From: Pseudobutyrivibrio sp.
GTDB lineage: Bacteria; Bacillota; Clostridia; Lachnospirales; Lachnospiraceae
DNA: 64,000 nucleotides
Direction: 5' to 3'
Assembly (NCBI GenBank): GCA_017557435.1
Contig: JAFYYR010000001.1
Span: 62,001 to 126,000, forward strand
The position numbers and the translations under genes are program-made. Within the stretch, counting starts at the first letter, position 1, and each line of letters opens with the position of its first letter. Of the stretch, positions 24,817-31,863 are shown piece after piece. Under the pieces are notes generated by a model. It made no database searches, was not told the origin of the DNA, and saw only the letters and a list, made by a program, of their open reading frames with translations.

Positions 24817-25935
24817 ATGAAAAATAGAGAATTAATAGCATTTGGCCTGTGCGTAGCATTACTATTTACAGGCTGTGGCAATAAAAAAGATATAGCAAAA
24901 GAAGAAAAAATAGAGGCTAAGGCCCAAGTAGCAGAGGCGGTAGGTGAAGAAGAAAGCCAAGATAATGGTGAATATGACTTTACAATCTGCTTTGCTGGAG
25001 ATATTAATTTCGATGAAAATTGGGTCACAACCCAGTATATGAATACTTGCGAAAATGGTATAGAGGACTGTATAGACAGTGAGTTGATAAATACCATGCA
25101 GCAGGCAGATATAATGTGGATAAATAACGAGTTTACCTACAGTGACCGTGGAAATCCACTAGAGGGTAAGGCATACACATTTAGGGCCAATCCAAGTCGC
25201 GTAGATAACCTGGATATTCTAGGAGTGGACATTGTAGGTCTTGCTAATAATCATGTGTATGACTATGGTAGGGATGCCCTATTAGACACTTTTGACACAC
25301 TAGAGCAGGCGGGGATTCCGTATGTGGGCGCAGGACATAACCTTGAGGAGGCCAGCGAGCCTGTGTATATGGAAATAGAAGGAAAAACCATAGCATTTGT
25401 TGCAGCTTCCCGTGCTGAGAAAAATAGAATGACACCTCAGGCTACAGAAAGTGAGCCAGGTATCTTAAGATGCTACGACACTGAGATTTTCGATGAAGAG
25501 ATTAAAGAGGCTGATGCTAATGCAGATATTGTAGTTGCTCTGCCACATTGGGGTACTGAGTATTCCACAGAACTGGAGCCTGTGCAGGTTGAGACGGCCC
25601 ATGAGTACATAGATGCAGGTGCAGATGTGATTATTGGGGCTCATACCCATTGCCTCCAGGGATTTGAGTACTATGAGGGTGTTCCCATAGTTTATAGTTT
25701 AGGCAATTACTGGTTCAACGAAAAGACACTAGATACGATGCTTTTAACAATCCATTGCTATGGAAATAATGATGAGGACAACAGGGAAGTATTGATTACT
25801 CCCGCTTTGCAGGCTAATTGCACCACTACATATGTGTCAGATGCAGATGACCAGAGAGCACTCTTTGATAGACTTGAAGACATATCTGTAAATGTGCAGA
25901 TAGATAATGATGGAAAAGTAGAAATACTTGAATAA
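24817..25935 (+). CDS. CapA-family lipoprotein (metallophosphatase-like)
   Basis: A 372-residue predicted lipoprotein with a signal peptide and lipobox FTGC (Cys20). A Glu/Ala-rich linker (about 22-50) leads to the PGA_cap/CapA domain: FAGDINFDEN, WINNEFTYSD, GLANNHVYDYG, LPHWGTEY, GAHTHCLQGFE and YSLGNYWFN. These Asp/Asn/His residues form the calcineurin-like metal site. Members are tied to poly-gamma-glutamate export/anchoring or encapsulation, but no capB/capC genes are near. A surface hydrolase of unknown substrate is equally possible. The Nudix gene follows closely. Confidence 0.85.
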   Translation: MKNRELIAFGLCVALLFTGCGNKKDIAKEEKIEAKAQVAEAVGEEESQDNGEYDFTICFAGDINFDENWVTTQYMNTCENGIEDCIDSELINTMQQADIMWINNEFTYSDRGNPLEGKAYTFRANPSRVDNLDILGVDIVGLANNHVYDYGRDALLDTFDTLEQAGIPYVGAGHNLEEASEPVYMEIEGKTIAFVAASRAEKNRMTPQATESEPGILRCYDTEIFDEEIKEADANADIVVALPHWGTEYSTELEPVQVETAHEYIDAGADVIIGAHTHCLQGFEYYEGVPIVYSLGNYWFNEKTLDTMLLTIHCYGNNDEDNREVLITPALQANCTTTYVSDADDQRALFDRLEDISVNVQIDNDGKVEILE

Positions 25936-25943
25936 GGAGAATG

Positions 25944-26345
25944 ATGAAGACAGTTAGGGTAGTTGCAGCAGTTATAAAAGCAGAAAATGACAAGGGTCAG
26001 CCTATGATATTTGCCACCCAGCGCGGCTACGGTGATTACAAGGATGGCTGGGAATTTCCTGGTGGAAAAATAGAGGATGGTGAGACTCCAAGAGAAGCTC
26101 TTATTCGAGAGATAAAAGAGGAGCTTGATACAGTTATTAAAGTGGGGGATTTGATAGATACAATCGAGTATGATTACCCCACATTTCACCTTTCAATGGA
26201 TTGTTTTTGGAGCGAGATTATAGAGGGGGATCTGGTATTAAAGGAGCATGAAGCAGCTAGGTGGCTTACAAAAGAGACCATAGATGATGTAGATTGGCTA
26301 CCGGCAGACATAACCCTTATAGACCAGCTTAAAAAGCAGATATAA
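25944..26345 (+). CDS. Nudix (MutT-type) hydrolase
   Basis: A 133-residue Nudix protein. The complete Nudix box spans GGKIEDGETPREALIREI to KEEL (about 39-61), and the family tail KEHEAARWLT fits 8-oxo-dGTP diphosphatase/CTP pyrophosphohydrolase relatives. It probably cleans oxidised or non-canonical nucleotides. I prefer ATG 25944 over 25941 because AAGGAGA ends at 25940. It sits 8 bp after the CapA-like gene, probably co-transcribed. Confidence 0.88.
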   Translation: MKTVRVVAAVIKAENDKGQPMIFATQRGYGDYKDGWEFPGGKIEDGETPREALIREIKEELDTVIKVGDLIDTIEYDYPTFHLSMDCFWSEIIEGDLVLKEHEAARWLTKETIDDVDWLPADITLIDQLKKQI

Positions 26346-26386
26346 CATAAAATTACAACGCTAAAATCAAATAAGAGGAGAATATT

Positions 26387-26935
26387 ATGACTGAATTAAT
26401 GACTGGAAGACCTGAAAATACAGAGGGTAGATTGGATAGGGAGATACGAGTTTATGACTTTTTAGATAAGCTTGAAATTGAATATGAAAGAGTGGACCAT
26501 GAGCCAGCCACAACAATGGAGGCCTGTGAAGAGGTAGACAAAAAGCTTGGCACATTAATGTGTAAGAACTTATTCTTGTGCAACAGACAAAAGACCAACT
26601 TTTACCTACTTTTAATGCCAGGAGATAAGAAATTCAAAACAAAAGAGTTGTCTCAGCAGATAAACTCAGCAAGATTATCATTCGCAGATGCGGAAGATAT
26701 GTTAAAATACCTAGATATAGAGCCTGGTGCAGTAAGCGTCATGGGATTGATGAATGATAAGGAAGGAGCGGTAAAGCTCTTAATCGACGAAGAAGTAATA
26801 AAAGGCCAGTATATTGGTTGCCATCCATGCGTGTGCACTAGCAGTCTAAAAATAAAGACAAATTTCATATTGGATAAGTTTTTACCAGCAGTATCCCATA
26901 ATTATGAGGTAGTTAAGCTAGTAGGCGAAGATTAA
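26387..26935 (+). CDS. YbaK/ProX-type aminoacyl-tRNA deacylase
   Basis: A 182-residue member of the YbaK/INS editing superfamily, of the ProX group by length and N-terminus (VYDFLDKLEIEYERVDHEP). The invariant lysine sits in LMCKNLFLCN, and GAVSVMGLMND matches the conserved GxxS block. These enzymes hydrolyse mischarged tRNAs such as Ala-tRNAPro. GAGGAGA lies before the ATG. Its operon relation to the Nudix gene is uncertain (41 bp gap). A terminator follows. Confidence 0.85.
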   Translation: MTELMTGRPENTEGRLDREIRVYDFLDKLEIEYERVDHEPATTMEACEEVDKKLGTLMCKNLFLCNRQKTNFYLLLMPGDKKFKTKELSQQINSARLSFADAEDMLKYLDIEPGAVSVMGLMNDKEGAVKLLIDEEVIKGQYIGCHPCVCTSSLKIKTNFILDKFLPAVSHNYEVVKLVGED

Positions 26936-26994
26936 ACAGCTTGAAATTAGCCTTGCATAATAATTATAAAAGTTGTAAAGTATTCAAAAGACAA

Positions 26995-27025
26995 GGGCGT
27001 CTGCATAATAAGCAGGCGCCTTTTT
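26995..27025 (+). terminator. terminator after the YbaK-like gene
   Basis: A nine- to ten-bp stem GGCGTCTGC/GCAGGCGCC (26996-27004, 27012-27020), loop ATAATAA, then TTTTT. Confidence 0.88.
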
Positions 27026-27072
27026 GCTTTATAGAAAGCAAACAATATCTAATAGTTTAGTTGGAGGCTGAA

Positions 27073-27774
27073 TTGAGACCAGTAATTGGATTAATACCAT
27101 TATTTGATGATGAAAAAGAAAGCTATTGGATGTTGCCAGGATATATGAAGGCAATTGAAAAGGCTGGTGGTCTTCCAATAATGCTGCCCCTTACAGAGGA
27201 GAAAGAAGAACTGGAAGAAGCCTATAGCTTATGTCAGGGGATTTTATTTACAGGGGGCCATGATGTATCCCCGGAAGTATATGGGCAAGAGATTAAGTCC
27301 ACCTGCGGAAAACCTTGTAAATCAAGGGATGTAATGGAAGCTTATTTACTAGACAAATGCATAGAGGAAGATAAACCATTCCTTGGAATTTGCAGAGGTC
27401 TTCAATTTATAAATGCTCATCTTGGAGGTAGCCTTTACCAGGATTTACCTACAGAATATAATTGTACTGTTGAGCATCACATGGCGCCTCCATATAATAG
27501 GCCAGCCCATAGGGTTCAGGTGTTAGAGGACACAAGCCTTTCAGACATAATTGGAAGTGGAGTCCATGAGGTTAACAGTTATCACCATCAAGCAATAAAA
27601 GAGCTGTCGCCAAAGGTTCAAAAAATGGCAGTGTCTGAGGATGGATTAGTTGAGGCAATCGCTGTGAAGAATCACAGATTTGCAATAGGGGTGCAGTGGC
27701 ATCCAGAGTTTTCCTACGAAGATAGTGAGGAAAGCATGAGATTACTAAAGGCATTTATTAAAGAATGTATATAA
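27073..27774 (+). CDS. gamma-glutamyl-gamma-aminobutyrate hydrolase family (class I glutamine amidotransferase-like)
   Basis: A 233-residue PuuD-like peptidase C26. The nucleophile is in FLGICRGLQFINA, and the His-Glu pair is in GVQWHPEFSYED. The N-terminal PVIGLIPLFDDE and LFTGGHDVSPEVYG are family blocks. It would hydrolyse gamma-glutamyl amides. The start is TTG 27073, 5 nt after GGAGG (27063-27067); TTG 27061 overlaps that site. It lies 16 bp before an amino-acid ABC transporter, so the substrate may be an imported glutamyl compound (inference). Confidence 0.88.
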   Translation: MRPVIGLIPLFDDEKESYWMLPGYMKAIEKAGGLPIMLPLTEEKEELEEAYSLCQGILFTGGHDVSPEVYGQEIKSTCGKPCKSRDVMEAYLLDKCIEEDKPFLGICRGLQFINAHLGGSLYQDLPTEYNCTVEHHMAPPYNRPAHRVQVLEDTSLSDIIGSGVHEVNSYHHQAIKELSPKVQKMAVSEDGLVEAIAVKNHRFAIGVQWHPEFSYEDSEESMRLLKAFIKECI

Positions 27775-27790
27775 AGGAAGGAGATTAATT

Positions 27791-28591
27791 ATGAAGAAAA
27801 GAGTTCTAGCAGTTTTAATGGCTGTTGCTACTATGGCAGCAATGGTAGGATGTGGTGACTCAGCTACTCCTGAGAAAGCAGAGAGCACAGAAGGCACAGA
27901 GAGTTCAGGCGGAAAGGTATGGGTTATCGCAACTGATACAGCTTTTAAGCCATTTGAGTACACAGATGACAATGGTGATTTTGTTGGTATTGATATGGAA
28001 ATCTTAGATGCAGTAGCTAAGGACCAGGGCTTTGAATACAAGGTAGATGTACTTGGCTGGGATGCAGCAATTGCAGCTTGTCAGGCTGGACAGGCAGATG
28101 GAATGATTGCAGGCGCATCTATCACAGATGAGCGTAAGGAATCAGGATGGATTTTCTCAGACGGATATTATGACGCTAACCAGAGCATGGCTGTAGAGGC
28201 TTCTTCAGATATCGATGGTTTTGATGATTTATCAGGAAAGTCTGTTGCAGTTAAGACAGGTACAATGAGTGCAACATACGCAGAGGAATTAGCATCAGAG
28301 TATGGATTTACAGTTACATACTTTGAGGATTCTCCAACAATGTATCAGGCAGTAGTTGGCGGACAGGTTGCAGCAGTATTTGACGATACTCCAATCATGG
28401 CTTCTAACATCAAGGAGACAGGAATCGCTATGAAGATTGTAGATGGAACAGGAAATGATCCAGCTCAGTACGGATTCGCAATTTTCAATGCTGATAATCA
28501 GGAGCTTGTAGATATGTTCAATGCAGGCCTTAAGAACATCAAGGAAAACGGAACATACGATGAGATTATTAGTAAGTACCTTGGAGAATAA
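27791..28591 (+). CDS. amino-acid ABC transporter substrate-binding lipoprotein
   Basis: A 266-residue family 3 (polar amino acid) binding protein. The lipobox AMVGC gives Cys21 and a short Ser/Glu-rich linker follows. The bilobal SBP_bac_3 domain starts at WVIATDTAFKPFEYTDDNG, with FVGIDMEILDAVA, GMIAGASITDERKE and AVKTGTMSATYAEEL as ligand-contact blocks. It probably binds glutamine or another polar amino acid. GGAAGGAG precedes the ATG. A stable hairpin separates it from the permease gene. Confidence 0.92.
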   Translation: MKKRVLAVLMAVATMAAMVGCGDSATPEKAESTEGTESSGGKVWVIATDTAFKPFEYTDDNGDFVGIDMEILDAVAKDQGFEYKVDVLGWDAAIAACQAGQADGMIAGASITDERKESGWIFSDGYYDANQSMAVEASSDIDGFDDLSGKSVAVKTGTMSATYAEELASEYGFTVTYFEDSPTMYQAVVGGQVAAVFDDTPIMASNIKETGIAMKIVDGTGNDPAQYGFAIFNADNQELVDMFNAGLKNIKENGTYDEIISKYLGE

Positions 28592-28600
28592 GAAACTAAT

Positions 28601-28622
28601 GTGGGCAGCTAAGTCTGCCCAC
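28601..28622 (+). promoter_or_regulatory. intra-operon hairpin after the binding-protein gene
   Basis: An eight-bp GC-rich stem GTGGGCAG/CTGCCCAC with loop CTAAGT and no T tract. It would protect the upstream mRNA from 3' decay, raising the level of binding protein over permease, rather than terminate. Confidence 0.6.
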
Positions 28623-28641
28623 TGATTATTGAGGATTATAT

Positions 28642-29313
28642 ATGATTAGAATTATAACAGTATATGGACCAATGCTATGTGGGGCTCTAGGAAGAACCCT
28701 TCTTTTAGCGTTATTGGGATTATTTTTCGCCTGTATTATAGGCTTGTTTTTCGGTATCTTAGGCGTGCTTAAGAATAGAGCATGCAATGTTATCTCGCAG
28801 ATATTTGTTGATGTGATTCGTGGCGTGCCAATGATTGTATTGGCATTTTTTGTCTATTTTGGAATCCCTTATTTATTTAACACTATGATAGGTGGATTCA
28901 ATATCAGCTTATCAGCACTTCAGGCTGGTACTATCTGTTTGGCCCTCAACTGTGGTGCATACATGGCAGAAATTGTAAGAGCTGGTATTCAGTCTGTTGA
29001 CCCAGGTCAGATGGAGGCTGCTCGTTCACTTGGTCTTACTTACGGTATGGCCATGAGAAAGGTAGTGCTTCCTCAGGCTATCCGCACTATGATTCCTACA
29101 TTTATCAATCAGTTCATCATTACCTTGAAGGATACATCTATCCTTTCAGTAATTGGTTTCCCAGAACTTGTAAATACAGCAAAAAATGTTCAGGCCAACA
29201 CATTTATGTCATTCCAGACATGGGCCATTGTAGGAATTATGTATTTGATTGTTATCACTATCCTTTCACGTAGTGCAAAGATGGTTGAGAGGAGGTTAAG
29301 CATTGGCAGATAA
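28642..29313 (+). CDS. amino-acid ABC transporter permease (HisM/GlnP type)
   Basis: A 223-residue permease with five predicted membrane helices. The EAA loop that docks the ATPase reads [20 protein letters not shown] (about 132-151). [17 protein letters not shown] is typical of the polar amino acid family. GAGGA lies before the ATG. The gene overlaps the ATPase gene by 11 bases. A single permease implies a homodimeric channel. Confidence 0.94.
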   Translation: MIRIITVYGPMLCGALGRTLLLALLGLFFACIIGLFFGILGVLKNRACNVISQIFVDVIRGVPMIVLAFFVYFGIPYLFNTMIGGFNISLSALQAGTICLALNCGAYMAEIVRAGIQSVDPGQMEAARSLGLTYGMAMRKVVLPQAIRTMIPTFINQFIITLKDTSILSVIGFPELVNTAKNVQANTFMSFQTWAIVGIMYLIVITILSRSAKMVERRLSIGR

Positions 29314-30046
29314 GAGTACAGTTAAAATCAAAGTAGAACACTTAAATAAAAAATTTGGAAGCCTTGAAGTATTAAAAGATATTTCAACAGAGGTGTACGC
29401 AGGCGAGGTAGTCTGTGTAATCGGACCTTCAGGCTCAGGAAAGTCAACATTCTTAAGATGTCTAAACAGACTTGAGAAGGCTAGTGCAGGATTAATAGTA
29501 GTAGACGGCGAAGAGATTTTAAGCAAGCAGGTAAACATTAATCATGTGAGAGAAAAGATTGGAATGGTTTTCCAGCATTTTAATCTTTTTAACAACCTTA
29601 ACATCATCGATAATCTTACATTGGCTCCTGTAGAATTAGGAAAATGCTCAAAAGAAGAGGCTACAGAGCGAGCAAAAAAGATGCTTGAGAGGGTAGGGCT
29701 TGAGGACAAGGCAAATAGCTTTCCAAGCCAGCTTTCAGGTGGACAGAAGCAGCGTGTAGCATTTGCAAGAGCTCTTTGCATGGAGCCAGACATCATGCTT
29801 TTTGATGAGCCAACAAGTGCTCTTGATCCAGAAATGGTAGGGGAGGTTCTTCAGGTAATGAAGTCCCTTGCAGCAGATGGTATGACAATGGTGATTGTTA
29901 CACACGAAATGGGATTTGCAAGAGAAGTAGCAGATAGGGTTATTTTCATGGATGGTGGATACATTGTGGAGGAGGGAACTCCACAGGAAGTACTACTTAA
30001 TCCTAAGGAAGAAAGAACAATCGATTTCTTAAATAAAGTATTATAG
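29303..30046 (+). CDS. amino-acid ABC transporter ATP-binding protein (GlnQ type)
   Basis: A 247-residue ATPase. Walker A is GPSGSGKST (about 38-46), the Q loop is VFQHFNLF, the signature is [10 protein letters not shown], Walker B is [14 protein letters not shown], and the H loop is VTHEM. The start is TTG 29303, 7 nt after GGAGG (29291-29295), inside the permease gene. It completes the binding protein-permease-ATPase set. Confidence 0.96.
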   Translation: MADKSTVKIKVEHLNKKFGSLEVLKDISTEVYAGEVVCVIGPSGSGKSTFLRCLNRLEKASAGLIVVDGEEILSKQVNINHVREKIGMVFQHFNLFNNLNIIDNLTLAPVELGKCSKEEATERAKKMLERVGLEDKANSFPSQLSGGQKQRVAFARALCMEPDIMLFDEPTSALDPEMVGEVLQVMKSLAADGMTMVIVTHEMGFAREVADRVIFMDGGYIVEEGTPQEVLLNPKEERTIDFLNKVL

Positions 30047-30056
30047 TGGGGGCTAT

Positions 30057-30644
30057 ATGAAAAATATTATTACAATTAGTAGACAATTTGGCGCAGGCGG
30101 TAGCACAATAGGCCAGGCAGTGGCAGAGAGGCTGGGATACTATTATTGCGACAAAGATATGATTGTAAGGACTGCCATAGAAAGTGGTAATCTTTCACCA
30201 GAAGAGATTCGTTACTATGATGAAAAGGTTCCAAAGGAATTTGGATTTGGACAAAGCCTATTTGATTTTTACAACAAGCCTTTAGATGAGCGTCTTTTTA
30301 ATGCCCAAAGAGAAGCTATTAGAAAGGTTGCTGAAAAGGGTAATTGTGTAATCGTAGGACGAAACGCAAACATTATTCTTAAGGAATATGATAAGAGTCT
30401 TCATGTTTTCATTTCTGCAAGCGAGCGCTTCAGATTAAAGAGAATGATGGGTAAAATGCCAGATGTGCCGGAAGCTAAGGTCCTTGAGAGATTACATTCT
30501 GTTGATAAGGCTCGTAAGAAATATTGTAAATATTATACACACACAGAATTTGGTAATGCAGAATTCTATGATTTATCAGTAAAGAGTTCAACACTTGGAA
30601 TAGATAATTGTGTAGATATCATTTGTAATGCGGCAAAGTTTTAG
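30057..30644 (+). CDS. cytidylate kinase-like family protein
   Basis: A 195-residue P-loop protein of the cytidylate kinase 2 family common in Clostridia. The P-loop is SRQFGAGGSTIGQAVA (8-23), and YYYCDKDMI follows. RNANIILK and HVFISASERFRLKRMM correspond to core strands with arginines of the lid. It may phosphorylate CMP or another small substrate; family function is poorly defined. GGGGG precedes the ATG. It is 10 bp after the ABC ATPase gene, so probably in that transcript. Confidence 0.8.
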   Translation: MKNIITISRQFGAGGSTIGQAVAERLGYYYCDKDMIVRTAIESGNLSPEEIRYYDEKVPKEFGFGQSLFDFYNKPLDERLFNAQREAIRKVAEKGNCVIVGRNANIILKEYDKSLHVFISASERFRLKRMMGKMPDVPEAKVLERLHSVDKARKKYCKYYTHTEFGNAEFYDLSVKSSTLGIDNCVDIICNAAKF

Positions 30645-30662
30645 TGGATAGACTGTTGCGTA

Positions 30663-30692
30663 TTGACATGGGAAAAGATAACTAATTATAAT
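30663..30692 (+). promoter_or_regulatory. near-consensus promoter ahead of a short terminated leader
   Basis: TTGACA (30663-30668), an 18-bp spacer and TATAAT (30687-30692), both boxes perfect. Transcription should start near 30699. An intrinsic terminator lies only about 20 nt further on. Confidence 0.75.
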
Positions 30693-30716
30693 TAAAAAAA
30701 ATATTTTGTTTTCGAC

Positions 30717-30750
30717 AAAGGCGTCGCATTAATTTGCGTCGCCTTTTTTT
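30717..30750 (+). terminator. terminator/attenuator before the alarmone synthetase gene
   Basis: The stem GGCG-T-CGCA/TGCG-T-CGCC (30720-30728, 30735-30743; one T-T mismatch) with loop TTAATT is followed by seven Ts. It can end the upstream operon, and it would also stop most transcripts from the 30663-30692 promoter after about 50 nt. Confidence 0.85.
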
Positions 30751-30841
30751 ATGCTAAAAAAGCAAAACGGAGATGGTAAATCAAGAACAATTCTTGGAAC
30801 TACGGTGGAATAGTGAATTAAAAAAGGGGAAGGAAGGTAAT

Positions 30842-31831
30842 ATGATAAAACTTAACGATTATTTGTATGATGGTGAGACGATTTTTAGAATACTGCAAAA
30901 GTATATGGATGATTTAGAGGCAAGCGCGATGGATTCCCATAATCAAATAGATATAGTTCATTGTTCATTTATTGAAACAATATACGAGTTATTGGAGCAT
31001 AATGAGTTCTTGACGTCTCAGTCCCAGCGAATAAGAGAGTTTTATAAATACATGGTGGAGAAGTATTATTATCTTGCATTTACTTTTAAAGGGAGAATTA
31101 AATCCATTATCAGATCAGAGGAAAAATTTAATAGATATATAGTGGATTTTATATATGAGTATTATCAGCAGTATCATCATTTTCCTGCTATACAGGAAGT
31201 AAAAGAAAAGTTAAGCTGCTTCAGGGATTTGATTGCTTATAGGATAGTAATATCCTTGCCTAAGTGTCACCTTAAAGAGGGCCAGGACAGAGAGGAAGAA
31301 GAGATAAAGCTATTATACGAAATAGCAAATGCACTTCCCTCTTTTTTATCAGAACAGGGATTTGCTGTTGTGAAATCAAATCTTGAGGGTAGGGAATGCT
31401 CTGACTTGTTGGATGAGAACTTGAGAGATATTTATAGAGATTATGTTCATGAGCCAACCAGTGCTGGTTATAGATCTTTGCATCTAACACTGTTTGATGA
31501 GATGGCAAGATGTTATGTAGAAGTTCAGCTTAGAACAAAGGATATGGATGACAGCGCAGAAATAGGAAATTCAAACCATTTAAGATATGTGAAGGCTCAA
31601 GAACAGCAGCATAGTAGAAGAAATGAAATACCAGTAGGAGAATGTTTATACTTCGATGAGGCGTATGAGCGAGTGGTAGCTCTTGAAAATATAGATTTAT
31701 CAAAGATAGATGTAAATATGTTTACAGCGGAAAATAACAGCCTGATTAATGATGGATGTGGACTATTTAGGGGTAGACAGATTTTGCCGTTTGAACATTT
31801 ATCAAGATTTCAAAATGGATTGGTGGATTAA
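30842..31831 (+). CDS. RelA/SpoT-type (p)ppGpp synthetase domain protein
   Basis: A 329-residue protein with a RelA synthetase domain (about 75-250) and no HD hydrolase, TGS or ACT domain. Catalytic-type residues are in place: R85, K87 and S88 in KGRIKSI; K95; D129 and R134 in RDLIAYRIV; Y210 in GYRSLH; E227 in VEVQLRT; and H246. It should transfer pyrophosphate from ATP to GDP/GTP. The N-terminal helical region (1-75) and the C-terminus (250-329) match no domain I know. ATG 30842 follows AAGGAAGG; the open frame back to 30773 lacks a site. It precedes the ATP-grasp fusion gene by 32 bp. Confidence 0.8.
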   Translation: MIKLNDYLYDGETIFRILQKYMDDLEASAMDSHNQIDIVHCSFIETIYELLEHNEFLTSQSQRIREFYKYMVEKYYYLAFTFKGRIKSIIRSEEKFNRYIVDFIYEYYQQYHHFPAIQEVKEKLSCFRDLIAYRIVISLPKCHLKEGQDREEEEIKLLYEIANALPSFLSEQGFAVVKSNLEGRECSDLLDENLRDIYRDYVHEPTSAGYRSLHLTLFDEMARCYVEVQLRTKDMDDSAEIGNSNHLRYVKAQEQQHSRRNEIPVGECLYFDEAYERVVALENIDLSKIDVNMFTAENNSLINDGCGLFRGRQILPFEHLSRFQNGLVD

Positions 31832-31863
31832 AAAAGTAGATTAATAACTTGGGGGAATTTACA

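Noticed and set aside
28601-28622. Terminator between amino-acid binding protein and permease genes
   Set aside because: The hairpin has no T tract; mRNA stabilisation is a better reading.
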